This document shows, in pieces, positions 8,746 to 19,759 of a DNA stretch of 64,000 bases (its first letter is position 1; each line of letters begins with the position of its first letter). A program made the translations under genes and the position numbers. The stretch is from positions 7,716-71,715 of the forward strand of contig VFFE01007505.1 of NCBI GenBank assembly GCA_008921705.1. The letters run 5' to 3'. The stretch comes from Burhinus oedicnemus (lineage: Eukaryota > Chordata > Aves > Charadriiformes > Burhinidae). The notes under the pieces are model-generated. The model did not search any database. It was not told where the DNA came from and saw only the letters and a program-made list of their open reading frames with translations.

Positions 8746-9827
8746 AATCATGGAATCATAAAATGGTTTGGGAGGATCATCTAGTTATCCCCTCCTGCCA
8801 TGGGCAGGGACATCTTCCACTAGATCAGGTTGCTCAAAGCCCCATCCAACCTGGCCTTGAACACTTCCAGGGATGAGGCATCCACAACTCCTCTGAGCAA
8901 CCTGTTCCAGTGTCTCACCACCCTCATCGTAAAGAATTTCTTCCTAATATTCAGTCTAAATCTACTCTCTTTCAGTTTAAACTCTTGCCTCTTGTCCTGT
9001 CACTACAGGCCTTTGTAAAGGTCTCTCTCCATCTTTCTTATAAGCCCCTTTTATATATCAAAAGGCTGTATAAGGTCTCCCTGGAGCCTTCTTTTCTCCG
9101 AGCTGAACAACCCCAACTCTCTCAGCCTTTCTGCATAGGAGAGGTGTTCCAGCCCTCTGATCATCTTCGTGGCCCTCCTCTGAAATCGCTCCAAACCAGT
9201 CCGTGTACTTCTTATGCCGGGGGCCCCAGAGCCAAATTCAGTACTCCAGGTGGTGTCTCACCAGAGCAGAGTAGAGGGGCAGAATTACCTCCCTTGACCT
9301 GCTGGCCATGCTTCTCTTGATGCAGCCCAGGACAGGATTTGCTTTCTGGGCTGCAAGTGCATGTTGCTGGCTCATGTCCAATTTTTCCTCCACCAGTATA
9401 CTCAAGTCCTTCTCCGCAGGGCTTCTAATCATTTCATTACTGAGTCTGTACTGATGATGGGAACTGCCCTGACCCAGGTTCAGGACCTTGCACTTGGCCT
9501 TGTTGAACTTCATGAGGTTCACATGGGCCCAATCCTCAAGTGTGTTCAGGTCCCTCTGGATGGCATCCCTTCACTCTAGTGTATCAGCTGCACCACTTAG
9601 CTCGGGTCATCTGCAAACTTGCTGAGTGTGCACTCAGTCCCACTATCTATGTCTTTAATGAAGGTATTACATAGTATTGGTGCCAGTACGAACCCCTGAG
9701 GGACACCACTTGTTACTGGTTTTCATTTGGACATTGAACCATTGACTTAACTCTTTGGGTGTGGCCATCCAGCCAATTCCTTATCCAGGAGGTAAGGAAT
9801 TGAGGTAAGAATGTTGTGGGGGACTGT
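8746..9827 (-). mobile_element. CR1 LINE, 5'-truncated, leftward
   Basis: This is the 3' part of a CR1 retrotransposon inserted in minus orientation. Its 3' end, an AATCATGGAATCATA-type tail as seen on the plus strand, is at 8746. Minus-strand frames recover CR1 reverse transcriptase pieces. FADD, the catalytic YADD-box equivalent, is at 9606-9617. [24 protein letters not shown] sequence is near 9400-9450, and [20 protein letters not shown] is within 9280-9370. WIRNWLDGHTQRV is near 9760-9790. Frames are broken in several places. The copy ends at the 5' side near 9827 in sequence matching the region upstream of the WLDG motif. I see no clear target duplication. It is a dead fossil. Confidence 0.93.
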
Positions 9828-11099
9828 AGAGACCCTCTTTTAGACCAAAGAGAGTCTAGAAGAAGAACAAGTGGCCTAATGGCCACTCCAGTCCAAGAAG
9901 GAAGCATCTTGCAATATTATGAGGAGCCTGAGTGAGGTTGCTAATAGTTTTCATGGCACTGGCGATTCTGTAGCAGAGCAGTAATACCTGTTCTGCAATT
10001 CTCTATTTTAGGGAAACGCTAAGATGAACATAAGCATGATATCTACTCTGCGTCAACGGAGGAACTCTGCAAGACGAAAAGCACGACTATTGACAGCCAG
10101 GACAGCCTTTTCATTTCCCAGGTATCCTCTTCAAGGCCCCAGGATCAAATGACATGAAGTTTGTAACAGCTTACTTAAGATGTTCTCTCCTTGTATTTTG
10201 TTTTTGTTTTGTTTTCCCCCATTTTCAATAGCTCGGTACATTGCTAAGGGTGTTTTTATCAGAAAACAGCTAGTTTAGTAATGAGAGTCCTTGGTCATGC
10301 CTCAACTGACTGCTTGCTTCTGCACACCCACTCCAGTTTTGGGATAGCTACTGCTGACTGCATCAGCCATCTTGCACATTCTCCACACCTTCTTCCAACC
10401 AGGGCAACCCTGAACCAAAAGTACCAGTCAACATGCTGGCTTATGCTCTTGCACAACCTCCTCCTGCTCCCCATTTGGCAGGGAGAGCAAGCATACCTAC
10501 TAAAAATACCTACTATGACCTGAGCTGGTGATGGCAATTCTTAAATAGCCCTAAAGAAGGGTTAACCAACTGTCCTGCTATGGTGAAAACAATGACCACC
10601 TTTGTTTTCTCAGTGAAGCCTATATGCACTTCCAAAGCCAGACTTTCAAAGGCGTACTCCGATCAAGATGACTTGTCTGCAGCTGCCTAAGAAAGGGAGC
10701 AAGAAGAGCCATTGAGGTATGAGTCAGCAAAGCAAAAGTGCTGTTTTGAAGTAGATGGACTATTACAATGCTGCAATGACTCTCAGTTACAGAGCAAATG
10801 CATTCACTGTTGATTGGTCACAGAGACATTGCAAGTGCAAAGCAGAACAGGTACTAGAAACTAGTATCAATATTCCAAGGTCTGTGAAGTGTCTGCCTTC
10901 TCTTCAGGACCTGCATACAGTTCTTCCATATGTCCAACAACCTTGTTCCATGCTTTCCTCATCATTGCACCAGCTTTGTGCTCAGCAATCACTAGAGACC
11001 TGCTCTCTGGAGCAACAGCCACCTGCAAGAGGCCCTTTATGACCATAAGCAGGAAGGAGTAGGGCTGGGATCTAGCGCATCGTTGTAACTGGAAGCTAG
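9828..11099. other. Non-coding stretch between two CR1 copies
   Basis: Mixed composition. It contains an 18-base inverted repeat AGTGGCC-TAAT-GGCCACT at 9870-9887 and an exon-like segment at 10012-10121 listed separately. Open frames of 80 to 95 codons on both strands (10281-10537, 10755-11042) have no recognisable features. Confidence 0.5.
10012..10121 (+). other. Exon-like segment with intact splice-site consensus
   Basis: A pyrimidine-rich tract ending TCTCTATTTTAG precedes this segment and CAG|GTATCC follows it. One frame is open across all 110 bases, including an ATG at 10024. It reads as a basic, arginine-rich peptide (LRQRRNSARRKARLLTAR) that continues into a stop shortly after the donor if unspliced. 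The CpG content is higher than in the flanks. I do not recognise the peptide. An open frame of 36 codons is not significant on its own, so a non-coding exon or chance is equally possible. Confidence 0.25.
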
Positions 11100-11935
11100 T
11101 TACCTCCCCTTCAGCTTGCAACTTGTCCAGTTGAGTTTTGAATATCATCATGGATGGGAGATTCCACAAAATGAATACAACAGGTTGTCCACCCTCATTG
11201 CAAATAATTTTTTTTTTCCTTATATCTACTTGGAATTTGCCATGTTGCAACTTGATCAGTTGCCTCCTGTCATTTTGTTGTGCACCTGCAAAAAGAGTCT
11301 GGCTCCATCTTCTCTATTCCCTCCCACTGGGTAGCTGAAGACAACAATTAGACCGTCCAGTAGCCTTCTCTTCTTCAGGCTGAACAAACCCAGCTCTCTC
11401 AGTGTCTTCTTGCCTGTTACATGGTCCAGCTCCCTATTCATTTGGTGACCCTCTGTTAAGCTTATTGCAGTTTGTCAATATCTTTCTTGTATTGCAGTGC
11501 CCCAGACTGTGCGCAGTACTCCATAGGCGGTCTTACAAGTGCCAGATAGAGGTGAGAGCAGCAATCATTTGCCTTGATCTGCTGGCTATGCTGTTACTCA
11601 TGTAGCCTGGTATATGATTACCTTTCATTGCTACAAGAGCACGTTGCTCACTCGTGTCCATCCTTGTTGTTCCCTGGGACCTCCAGGACTTTTTCCGCAA
11701 AGCTGCTGTTTACCCGGTCAGCTCCTGGCTGTTGTGTGGGGTTATTCTATCCAAGGCGCACGACTTTACGTTTGCCTTTGTTGAATTTGAAGACTTTTGT
11801 GTTGGCCCATTTCTCCAGCCTGTCAAAGTCCCGCTGAATGACAGCCCTACCCTTGAGTGTATCCGTTATGCCCCTCGATTTGATGTCATCCACCCATGTC
11901 ACCTGCTGATATTTATCTGCCTTGACAAGGAACAT
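11100..11935 (-). mobile_element. Older CR1 LINE fragment, leftward
   Basis: Minus-strand frames give CR1 reverse transcriptase C-terminal pieces. FQVDIRKK is near 11210-11235, [14 protein letters not shown] near 11345-11400 and AVIQRDFDRLEKWA near 11800-11850. A V-D-D remnant of the catalytic box is at 11885-11893. The copy is far more diverged than the one at 8746-9827, with many frameshifts and no terminal ATTCTATG tail. It belongs to an older subfamily or insertion wave. Both copies have the same orientation and lie about 1.3 kb apart. They cover the same part of the element, so they are separate insertions rather than one split copy. Confidence 0.85.
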
Positions 11936-12270
11936 ATATTGTTAGTGGCATGTTGAGGTTCAGCACAGCTGATACCATCCTTGCCAGTGTGATCTGGGAT
12001 GGATCCATGCTGTTGCAGCTGCTTGTACTTCTGCCACATAGAATTGCCCCTGCTTCTGGCACTATGGTTGCCCAGGTGCGACACTGAGACCATGGTTTCC
12101 TTTTGCAGCTCTGAGACACAATCTGCAAAGTGCAGCAGTGCTTCCTTGGAGGCATTGCCTGGTCCCCCAGACAGAAGGCTGGGCTGCACAAAATATCCTC
12201 ACAGTATAGCTGCGAAGGCATCCCAGAGTCCAGAAGCAGTGGATGCTTGTGGGTAACTTTGGTATCAAGT
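11936..12270. other. Open, mixed-GC block beside the old CR1
   Basis: Overlapping open frames run on both strands (96, 102 and 68 codons minus, 85 plus). The frame at 11899-12189 minus reads as protein-like sequence (for example ASKEALLHFADCVSELQKE), but I cannot assign a family. It could be the decayed upstream part of the CR1 next to it, a pseudogene fragment of another gene, or chance in stop-poor DNA. Confidence 0.25.
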
Positions 12271-15200
12271 CAAGCTGCTATCTCTAATTTCAAGTAGCCA
12301 CTTAAAATTTGGCCATGTAGTTGTGTCTTGAACTAGATCAAGCCTCTTATATCAGGGCATCTCTCAGTTTAAACTGCTTGTTGAACCACACTCTGAAAAT
12401 GATGCCTTCTTATTAAATATGCTAAGCTTTCTTTTTCACATAAACAACTGGACCGATGACCATATTTTATACAAATAGGAAGCCGTTTGATATTGTGATT
12501 ACTTTCTGTTTTCTTGAGATACCTTTTGGATAGCTTAAAATACATTCATACTTAAAAATATATCTGCTTCAGATTAGTCAAGGTGAGTACTGAATGACAC
12601 CTGCTCTGCGTCACCTTTAACACACTACAGCCTTCTGGAGAACTGCTCTGATACACATGAGTTATCTTCTAGGTTTCTCAAACCAGAGTCCATGAAGGAA
12701 GCTAGGAAAAGCAAGCTAATCGTCATTGGGTTTAGATTTGTTTACAAGGGTCTATAACCCCATTAGAAAAATGTTAGAGATCCAAACTGAGAAAAACAAA
12801 AAAAGCTACAGAAGACCGCTTCTGTTGCCTCTTCTGCAGTTTATGGAGTGATCTGGCAAGTGTCATCAGGGGGAATATGCTAAGTGTAGGACAAAATGTT
12901 GTTAGGGCAGCTCCTTCCGTCAGCAGTTCCCTCCTAGCTGTAGTTGCCACAATGATCCGGGTGGCCTGAAGAAATGAGGTCAGTCCTCGGAACCAGCAGT
13001 TGCTGACAGCTAAGTTTTCTGAGCAGTAAGTCAGGGCCTCATCTCCTTGCCAGACTGTAAAATGGCACGAGTAATTTCAGCCCAATGACTGTAAGTTTAC
13101 AGTCAGCTGGGGGGGAGGAAGAGCCTTTTATACCTGCAGAAATTAACGCTTCTAAATGAATGTAAAAACACATACCCTAGATGAGAAGTGAAGCCCTTCA
13201 CTGGTGTGGTCTTTAGGATACCCCAGTCCAGAAGAGCTGCTGCAAATTGAATACATTTGATTCTGATTACTCTTCATAGCTGTTTTATACACTCTTATTG
13301 CTGCCCATTCACACATATCCAACACTCCATCTGCTCTTTGTGTTCTATTTTCCATTTACTTTTTGTCTCTACCCTCACCCTGTGAAGTCTGCAGCACAGG
13401 ATTTAATGAGCTTTTCAGTAAGAATGTATGAGTTATCAAATGGCATATTAGGTTACAGCGCCTCTTTCTGTATAGTTTTTTGCCTTATACAATTTCTGTC
13501 CAGTGTAATGAATTTGTTGTGCGGTCTGTATGACTTAGTGATCTCTTTCTGTGCTGATGTATTTTGATCAAGCTAAAACAAAGTTTTAGAAGTTGTAAGA
13601 AAAATCAATATTCATCACTTAAGGGAATGATTGATCAGACATCCCGTGTAAAATCAACAGCTGAAGGGCTGAAGAAACTCAAGGTAAAGGGGACTGTGAC
13701 ATTGTATGTCAGCACCCGCTGGATTAGTGGGAGGAGGGGCTTAAGAGGCCTTCCCCTATTAGCATGCCTACTATAGTTTATACAGTACTAAATGCAGCCG
13801 CACAGCTGGGCAGCTTCCTCTGCTTGTTGCATCATGTGAACTGTCTAATAAATGGAGCCTTTTAAAAACTTGTTGGAGGAATTTCAGGGCTTGAAAATTT
13901 ATGTCCTCAGAATTCTGAAATAAAATAGACAAGAAGTGCCCGTGCAGAACCGCATTTTCTCTTTAGGTAAAAAGCACTCTGAAAGAAAAGTTGAATAGTT
14001 GGATCTAGCCATTTCTATTCCTATAGCATGGTTTAAATCCAATGGATACTCCCAATAAGAGTAAACTTCTTCTCAGAAGAAATCTGCATTCTGATCACTT
14101 TTCCCCTCAAAAGGGATTGCCAAGCAAATGTACTGAAAAGATACTGTAAAAAAATGGAAAATTCAAAGCAGGAAAAGTGGAGGCTGGCTGGTTTTAATGA
14201 ATAATTTCAACTTCAGAATAGCAAAAACTGAGAGATGTCCTGCTTAGAAATCAGAGGATAGGACTCAGTAATTAAAAGGAAAAAGATCGATCAAGTTTGT
14301 AAGCAAAATACACCTCTTCTGGTGTATGAGATGTAGTTTCAGAGTGATTTCAAAAGAGTGTTTATGCAGCAAAGCCTTTAGAGACATATCAGGACATTCC
14401 AAAACCTGAATAGATTGTGTACTAATGTAAGTATTCCTGTGTACTGCAGTTCTGGATACTAGAATGTGCCTGCCATATAACTACAAGAATAGTCATAGCT
14501 TTCTAGCTGTGATGAAAGACTGCAATGGACCCAAACAACTTTACCATTGGTCTGACTTGGTCTGAAATATGGCATTTCTTAGAATCTTGAAATTGTCAAT
14601 AATTTCCTTCAAAGTAGACCAATCATGTAGTGCTCAAGAAGGAAAATTCTAGAGACAAACATGAAAAAAATCAAATACTGTCATATACAGCTATAACTAT
14701 CAAGTCTGACTCTCGCGTCATACGACTTCTAGGAGTAAACATCTGTCATTAAAAAAAAGGCATCATGAATCTAATAAAGCAAAATGAAGTCTAGAGGCAG
14801 GAAAAACATGGGATAGCAAAACCCACAGAAAATAATACAGGAAAAAGCACCATAGACTGAAGTTATGTATCCAAAAGAAAGATGTCATGAGATAGAGGCA
14901 TCACATAAAGAAATTAATTATATTATAAAGAGCATGGGGAGATATTTAAAGGTATTGGTCTTACAAAACTATAAATGAGGGAATATGCAATGAATTTAAC
15001 TTTATCTTAGAAAGCTGATCATCACAAACTTCTTCTATGCATTCCGATGCTCAGTCTATATAGATATCATTGACAAGTGCAGGCCAAGTAATTACGATGA
15101 TGAAACTGGACATCAAAACCAAAGATGAGCATAGGGAAGAAGTGTTATTAAAACCAAAACCTCTGTTCTTGCTTAAGGTATGAAATCAGAAATACACAAA

Positions 15201-17449
15201 AGATCCTGCAGAAGATTTGAAAAAAAAATTGTATGCTCCCACATCAGAACTCACTAATGCCCCAGACCTTGAATAGTGCTCGCCGTTTCCTAAGTTTAAC
15301 AAATTTTACTGCTGTCACACTGAAAAATCTGTGGGTAAAAAAAAAAGTGTGCTGAGCCAAGAATGAATAGAAGTCAGTTTAGTTTTTATCTAGTAGTTAA
15401 CACAAGAGAAACTGACCTCACCTTGAAAACACTATCAGAATGTGTTATGGAAGTATAAAGGGAAATTTATGTATGTTTTGCTGCTTTTGTGAAGGTTTTG
15501 AGAAGTTTCAGCATGACAGACAGATATGCATCACTGAAAAATGTACTCACAAAATCCAGAGTTCAGAAAACACTGTAGCTGAGAGAGAAAGCAGCATTGT
15601 GAGCAGATATTGAAACACCACAGTGCATCATCAAGGTACATTTTGTCTGTGAAAGCATCTGGTATTAAGTAGAAAGCATAACAAATCACACTTTGGAATC
15701 TTCTAAATGGCATCTGAGTTAATGGAGCTTATATGAACAATATAATGTCTGTTAGAAATCTTTCTCTAAGAGTTTGATTAGAGAAGACCTTCAGAGCTTG
15801 ATGAATGTTTTGAAAAAAATTGATAAATGTTAAAAAAACAAAAGTGCTAAGAATAGTCTCAGCAAAAGACAAAGGTGACAACTCATTTATTTTGACAGCC
15901 AAGCACTAGATCAAAGCTACCAGCACTCTAGCAATTTGTTGCAGTGCTGGCGTCATGCATTCCTCGTCCTCCAGTCGCCACCATTTACTACTTCATTGTG
16001 TTGTGCATGGGGAACAGAAGAATAGCTCCCTTTCTGGACAAAACTATGGCTCAATGGGGTAATAGTTTCCTCCTTTCTCCTTTCCTTAGGATACAAGAGC
16101 CACGTGGCATGGAAACCACATTCTTATTTTTGTTCATCAGGGGTGTACTCCAATGAGTCCATGTGCCCAGGGAAACCTTGAGAAGCCCCAAGCAGTCCTT
16201 ATGACTAACAAAACCCAGTAAGGCTTAATTCTCATTTCAGTAGTTGGCTTTTATCTTTGCCATGTGTTGTACTATTAATTCTGCTTCTGCCTTCTCCACT
16301 CTGCAGTCTTTTTGTCTTCTTTTTCAGTATTCTTACTCTCCCCCTCCCCTTTTTTTGTTTTACTCTTTCTCCTTAATAAAAAACAAGATGCCCCATGTCT
16401 TGTCCAAGTCATGGGAGTGCAAAAGAACAACCTGAAGGCTGGAGGAAACTGCTGGTCCTGTTCAGCCGTACCAGGAGAAGATCATGGGATTGGCTTCCTT
16501 TGCCTCTGACACAATTTTCAGTGGGTGGACGAGCAATAGAAGGGAAGTGGATAGGCTTTTAGATTTAGCAGATGGAAGAAGGAAGATGGTATAAAATAAA
16601 AAATTAAAAAGCCCTCACATAAATTAATTGCCATTTCCAATGTTATTCATTGGAAAAGCAAATGTGCACATTCACCAGAGATTGTTCAACATCTGATGGA
16701 TGGTTAACCATTTTGCTCAATTGTAAAAACCTGACACTTAAAAAAAGATGCAGAAATGAATCACAATGCACTTTAAATTTGAAACAAGAGATGAATATTT
16801 AAAGTCAGTTGAATAGCCAAAACCACAAGTGAGGAACTGTTGAGAACGATGTGCTTAGAGCACAGCTGCTTGAAGTAAGAGCTTAACACTACTGTGTATC
16901 TGCAGTATATTGCCTGACAATCACCAAATTACTCTTAATTTTACAAAATCAAAGAAAAAGCAGGAAAAGAAAAAATATCAGATGCATTGCTAGATAGAGT
17001 CAGATTCAGAGAACACAGGACATTTTACAGCTTTCTCACAGCTGGTAAGGATGGGAGATGGTGATCTGCATCACTGGTTTGGAGATGTCAGTTTGAAGAG
17101 GTGAGAAAAAGGCTGAGGAAATAGTGTGGGGCAAAATGTGAAGGGAGATATTGTCAAGGTGACAATAAACAATTAAAATAAGGGATTATTAAAGTGTGGT
17201 GCAATGCAAAATAACGCATCCTATTCCTGGGAAAAAACGTAAGCAAGTTGTTTTTTCCATTTACATTAGTGTTCCTCATTATGTGTCATTAGAATGTAGA
17301 GATTTTTACTTCAAAAGGCACAAACACTGTGCTTCAGAACAATAATCTTTATTTCTTTGCTGTCTGCTATTTTGCAGGATAATGATCTTTCCGTAAGTGG
17401 GGTTTTTTTTTTTGCAAAAGAACTATATTTCAAGTTTGCAATTGCATTG
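12271..17449. other. Non-coding, AT-rich stretch
   Basis: Long AT-rich intergenic sequence. A consensus donor AAG|GTGAGT lies near 12580-12588 with no matching acceptor I can defend. Open frames are at most 89 codons. A short LTR-like or mRNA-end-like segment near 13690-13880 is listed separately. I see no other named repeat. Confidence 0.55.
13696..13880 (+). other. Possible solo-LTR or transcript 3'-end fragment
   Basis: The segment starts with TGTGACATTGTATGTC. It has a TTATACA element near 13778 and an AATAAA polyadenylation signal near 13848, with moderate GC between. This spacing resembles the U3-R part of a short endogenous retroviral LTR. I cannot see a convincing matching terminal repeat or target duplication, and there is no internal retroviral sequence nearby. 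A non-coding transcript end or chance is equally acceptable. Confidence 0.2.
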
Positions 17450-17463
17450 GCTCCCTCTGGTGG
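17450..17463 (-). promoter_or_regulatory. CTCF-like motif
   Basis: The minus strand reads CCACCAGAGGGAGC, one mismatch from the CTCF core CCASYAGRKGGCRS. It lies in AT-rich sequence where such a motif is less likely by chance. Binding is inferred from the motif only. Confidence 0.4.
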
Positions 17464-18991
17464 CATTCTGAAATGCTCTACTTTATAGTCCAGTAAAACT
17501 ACCGTTTCAAAATTACTTTGATAGCAGATATTTGAGGTTACTGTTTTATGTAACTGTTACATTAAAAATAGGAGAAAAAAAATTGTATCTCTTAAATCCA
17601 ATTCAGCTCATAAGCTGAAATTCTAGCAATCTGGGTCAAAATGGCTGGAGAAAACATCATTCATTTCCCCTCCCTCACATTCTCTTAACTGAATTCATGG
17701 GTAGTATTTTGCTAGTATGTGTTTGGAAAGGAGAGGAGTTACAACAGTGTCCTAACTATGGGACTGGCCTGTTTCACTTGGCAGCAAAAATCAATTAGTG
17801 TCTTACAGAAAGTTTTAGCAGGAGAATTTCCATTTTGAAATTGAGGCACTTGGCAGCTGTTGCCACTTGCATCCTGAGACTTCTTGCCAGAGCTGAACCA
17901 GATGTGCAGTTAATGCCCATTTTTGTCCATTTGTTATTAATAACGAATACAGAAATGAGAGGAAAGAAAGGATAAAGAGGAGCAGGAAATAGGGAAGCTG
18001 TTAGATCATTTTCCCTAGTTATGCCTGTGGGAAGGACCCACGTTTGGGGGATTTTGCAAAAGATGAAACTAACCCTTTTGCCTAGAGTTGGGTAACTGCA
18101 GTTGCCCATTCTCAGCATAGCAAGACTGACTGAGAGGAAGAAAATTATTAAAGTTGCATCCCAGTCCCCTATCCCTGCAGCTAAGTTCTCATCACCAAAC
18201 ATGGTAGGTTTCCCAAATGAATGAATGCTCCTGCCCCTTCTTTTAGTTAATAATAACTGAGAGTTCAAGGACTATTGCCTGGAACCAGAGAGGGAGAAGA
18301 TTTTTTGGTCAGTTTGACTCTGCTGTATGAACGTTCTCAGGTTGATACACTGATATACTTCAAATTATATCACTTTAGAAACTATGAAAAGAAGAAGACA
18401 GGAAAAAGTCAATTTTTTCTGTAGATTAAATACTCATATTGGAAGAAATGATGTAGGCTTTTCTGTTTAAATGGATGAAGGGAGCACAGTCTTTTCTGAC
18501 ACAGTTTAAGAAAAGTAAAAAGGGAAATATTAAAGATATTTTTTAGAACCATTGTTTTCTAAATGGCATGAAGACTAAGCTTTGTGAAAGGACTTCAGTG
18601 CTAAATACCAATAATATTTTGCATTTTTGACAAAATTCAGCTGAAGATACCAAATTTTTGCCAGGTCTGACACGGGCAAAATCCCAATCCTACAAACTCT
18701 TCTGCTTAAGCAAAAGAAGTTAAACAAACTTACTAGATAACTTTTTAATGAAGTTATTGGGCTACTGAGTCTGAAATGTTTCAGAATTATTTCAGACAGG
18801 TTATTTCAGGTTTTCAAAAAAACCCCACCAACAACAATACTATGAGTAAGAGCTGTACATGTGTGAATAGTATATATATATATTTGTCTACCACAGAATG
18901 AAGAATTCTCTATGATTTACTTACTAGTATATGTAAGCATAATAGCTTGGCATTCTTAAGGCCTATTTACATAATTCTGCACACCTGCAAG

Positions 18992-19015
18992 TTCTTGGAA
19001 CATTTCTTGGAACAT
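18992..19015 (+). repeat. 12-bp tandem duplication containing two STAT-type sites
   Basis: TTCTTGGAACAT occurs twice head to tail at 18992-19003 and 19004-19015. Each unit holds TTCTTGGAA, a match to the STAT consensus TTCNNNGAA, placed 12 bases apart. The duplication is plain in the sequence. A regulatory role is inference. Confidence 0.55.
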
Positions 19016-19743
19016 TTCTTTGACCTGTAAGACACATACCATCAGATAAGCAATATATTGTGTGTGTCAGCATGTTATTCTAAAACATTTAATATGAATG
19101 TTAGTATTTCTAAATCTTTTTTCTTCATATGAGGAAGTCCTGTATTATTCAGCAGGTTCTTTACCTAACATTTCCACAATGTGTGTTTGTTTTACATCTG
19201 CAAAACCCACTAGTTTTGGACAACCCCTTTTTGTTTTTAAAATCAATTGAACCAGTAATAAGTTACCAATTTTTAAATAAAGCTAGCTTCTGAGCCAAGA
19301 AAGAATATAAGAAATTTCAGCCATGTTTAAAAGGCAAAAATGATAGAACTATGCATTAAGAATGGAAAGTCATTCATAACTCTACATCATATGATTAAAA
19401 GCTGAGCTTTACTATTTATAGCTAAGCACTGTCAAGAGCAATATGTGTTGATGAGAGAACCTGACTGTTAGTACATTCCTAGATTAGGTGCATGTTAATA
19501 AGGCCTGTACTGTGCAAGAAAAGGGATGAAGAGTGAAGATAATATTTAGAAGCCGGAAAACATGTTTAAATTGCTTAGATACACAAAATACAAAATCAAA
19601 GGCAAAAGGAGCTGAAGTAGGTAAAATTTTCACTTTCTAACTATTTGTAAAGCAACACTGCTTTGTATAGAGATGTAAAAATGTAGACTCATAATGCTTA
19701 AAAAATTTACTTCTAACACATAATTATAATTAGTATTTTATAA

Positions 19744-19759
19744 TAGTAATTAATTACTA
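19744..19759. repeat. 16-bp perfect palindrome with TAATTA cores
   Basis: TAGTAATTAATTACTA is a perfect inverted repeat containing overlapping TAATTA homeodomain-type cores. It lies in a patch of nearly pure A/T (about 19715-19775), so chance is a reasonable explanation. Confidence 0.5.

Noticed and set aside
17795..18268. 157-codon minus frame in AT-rich DNA
   Set aside because: It is long for its composition, but I see no domain, signal or homologous pattern, and the flanks show no promoter or splice structure. It would need a frame-conservation test before being called.
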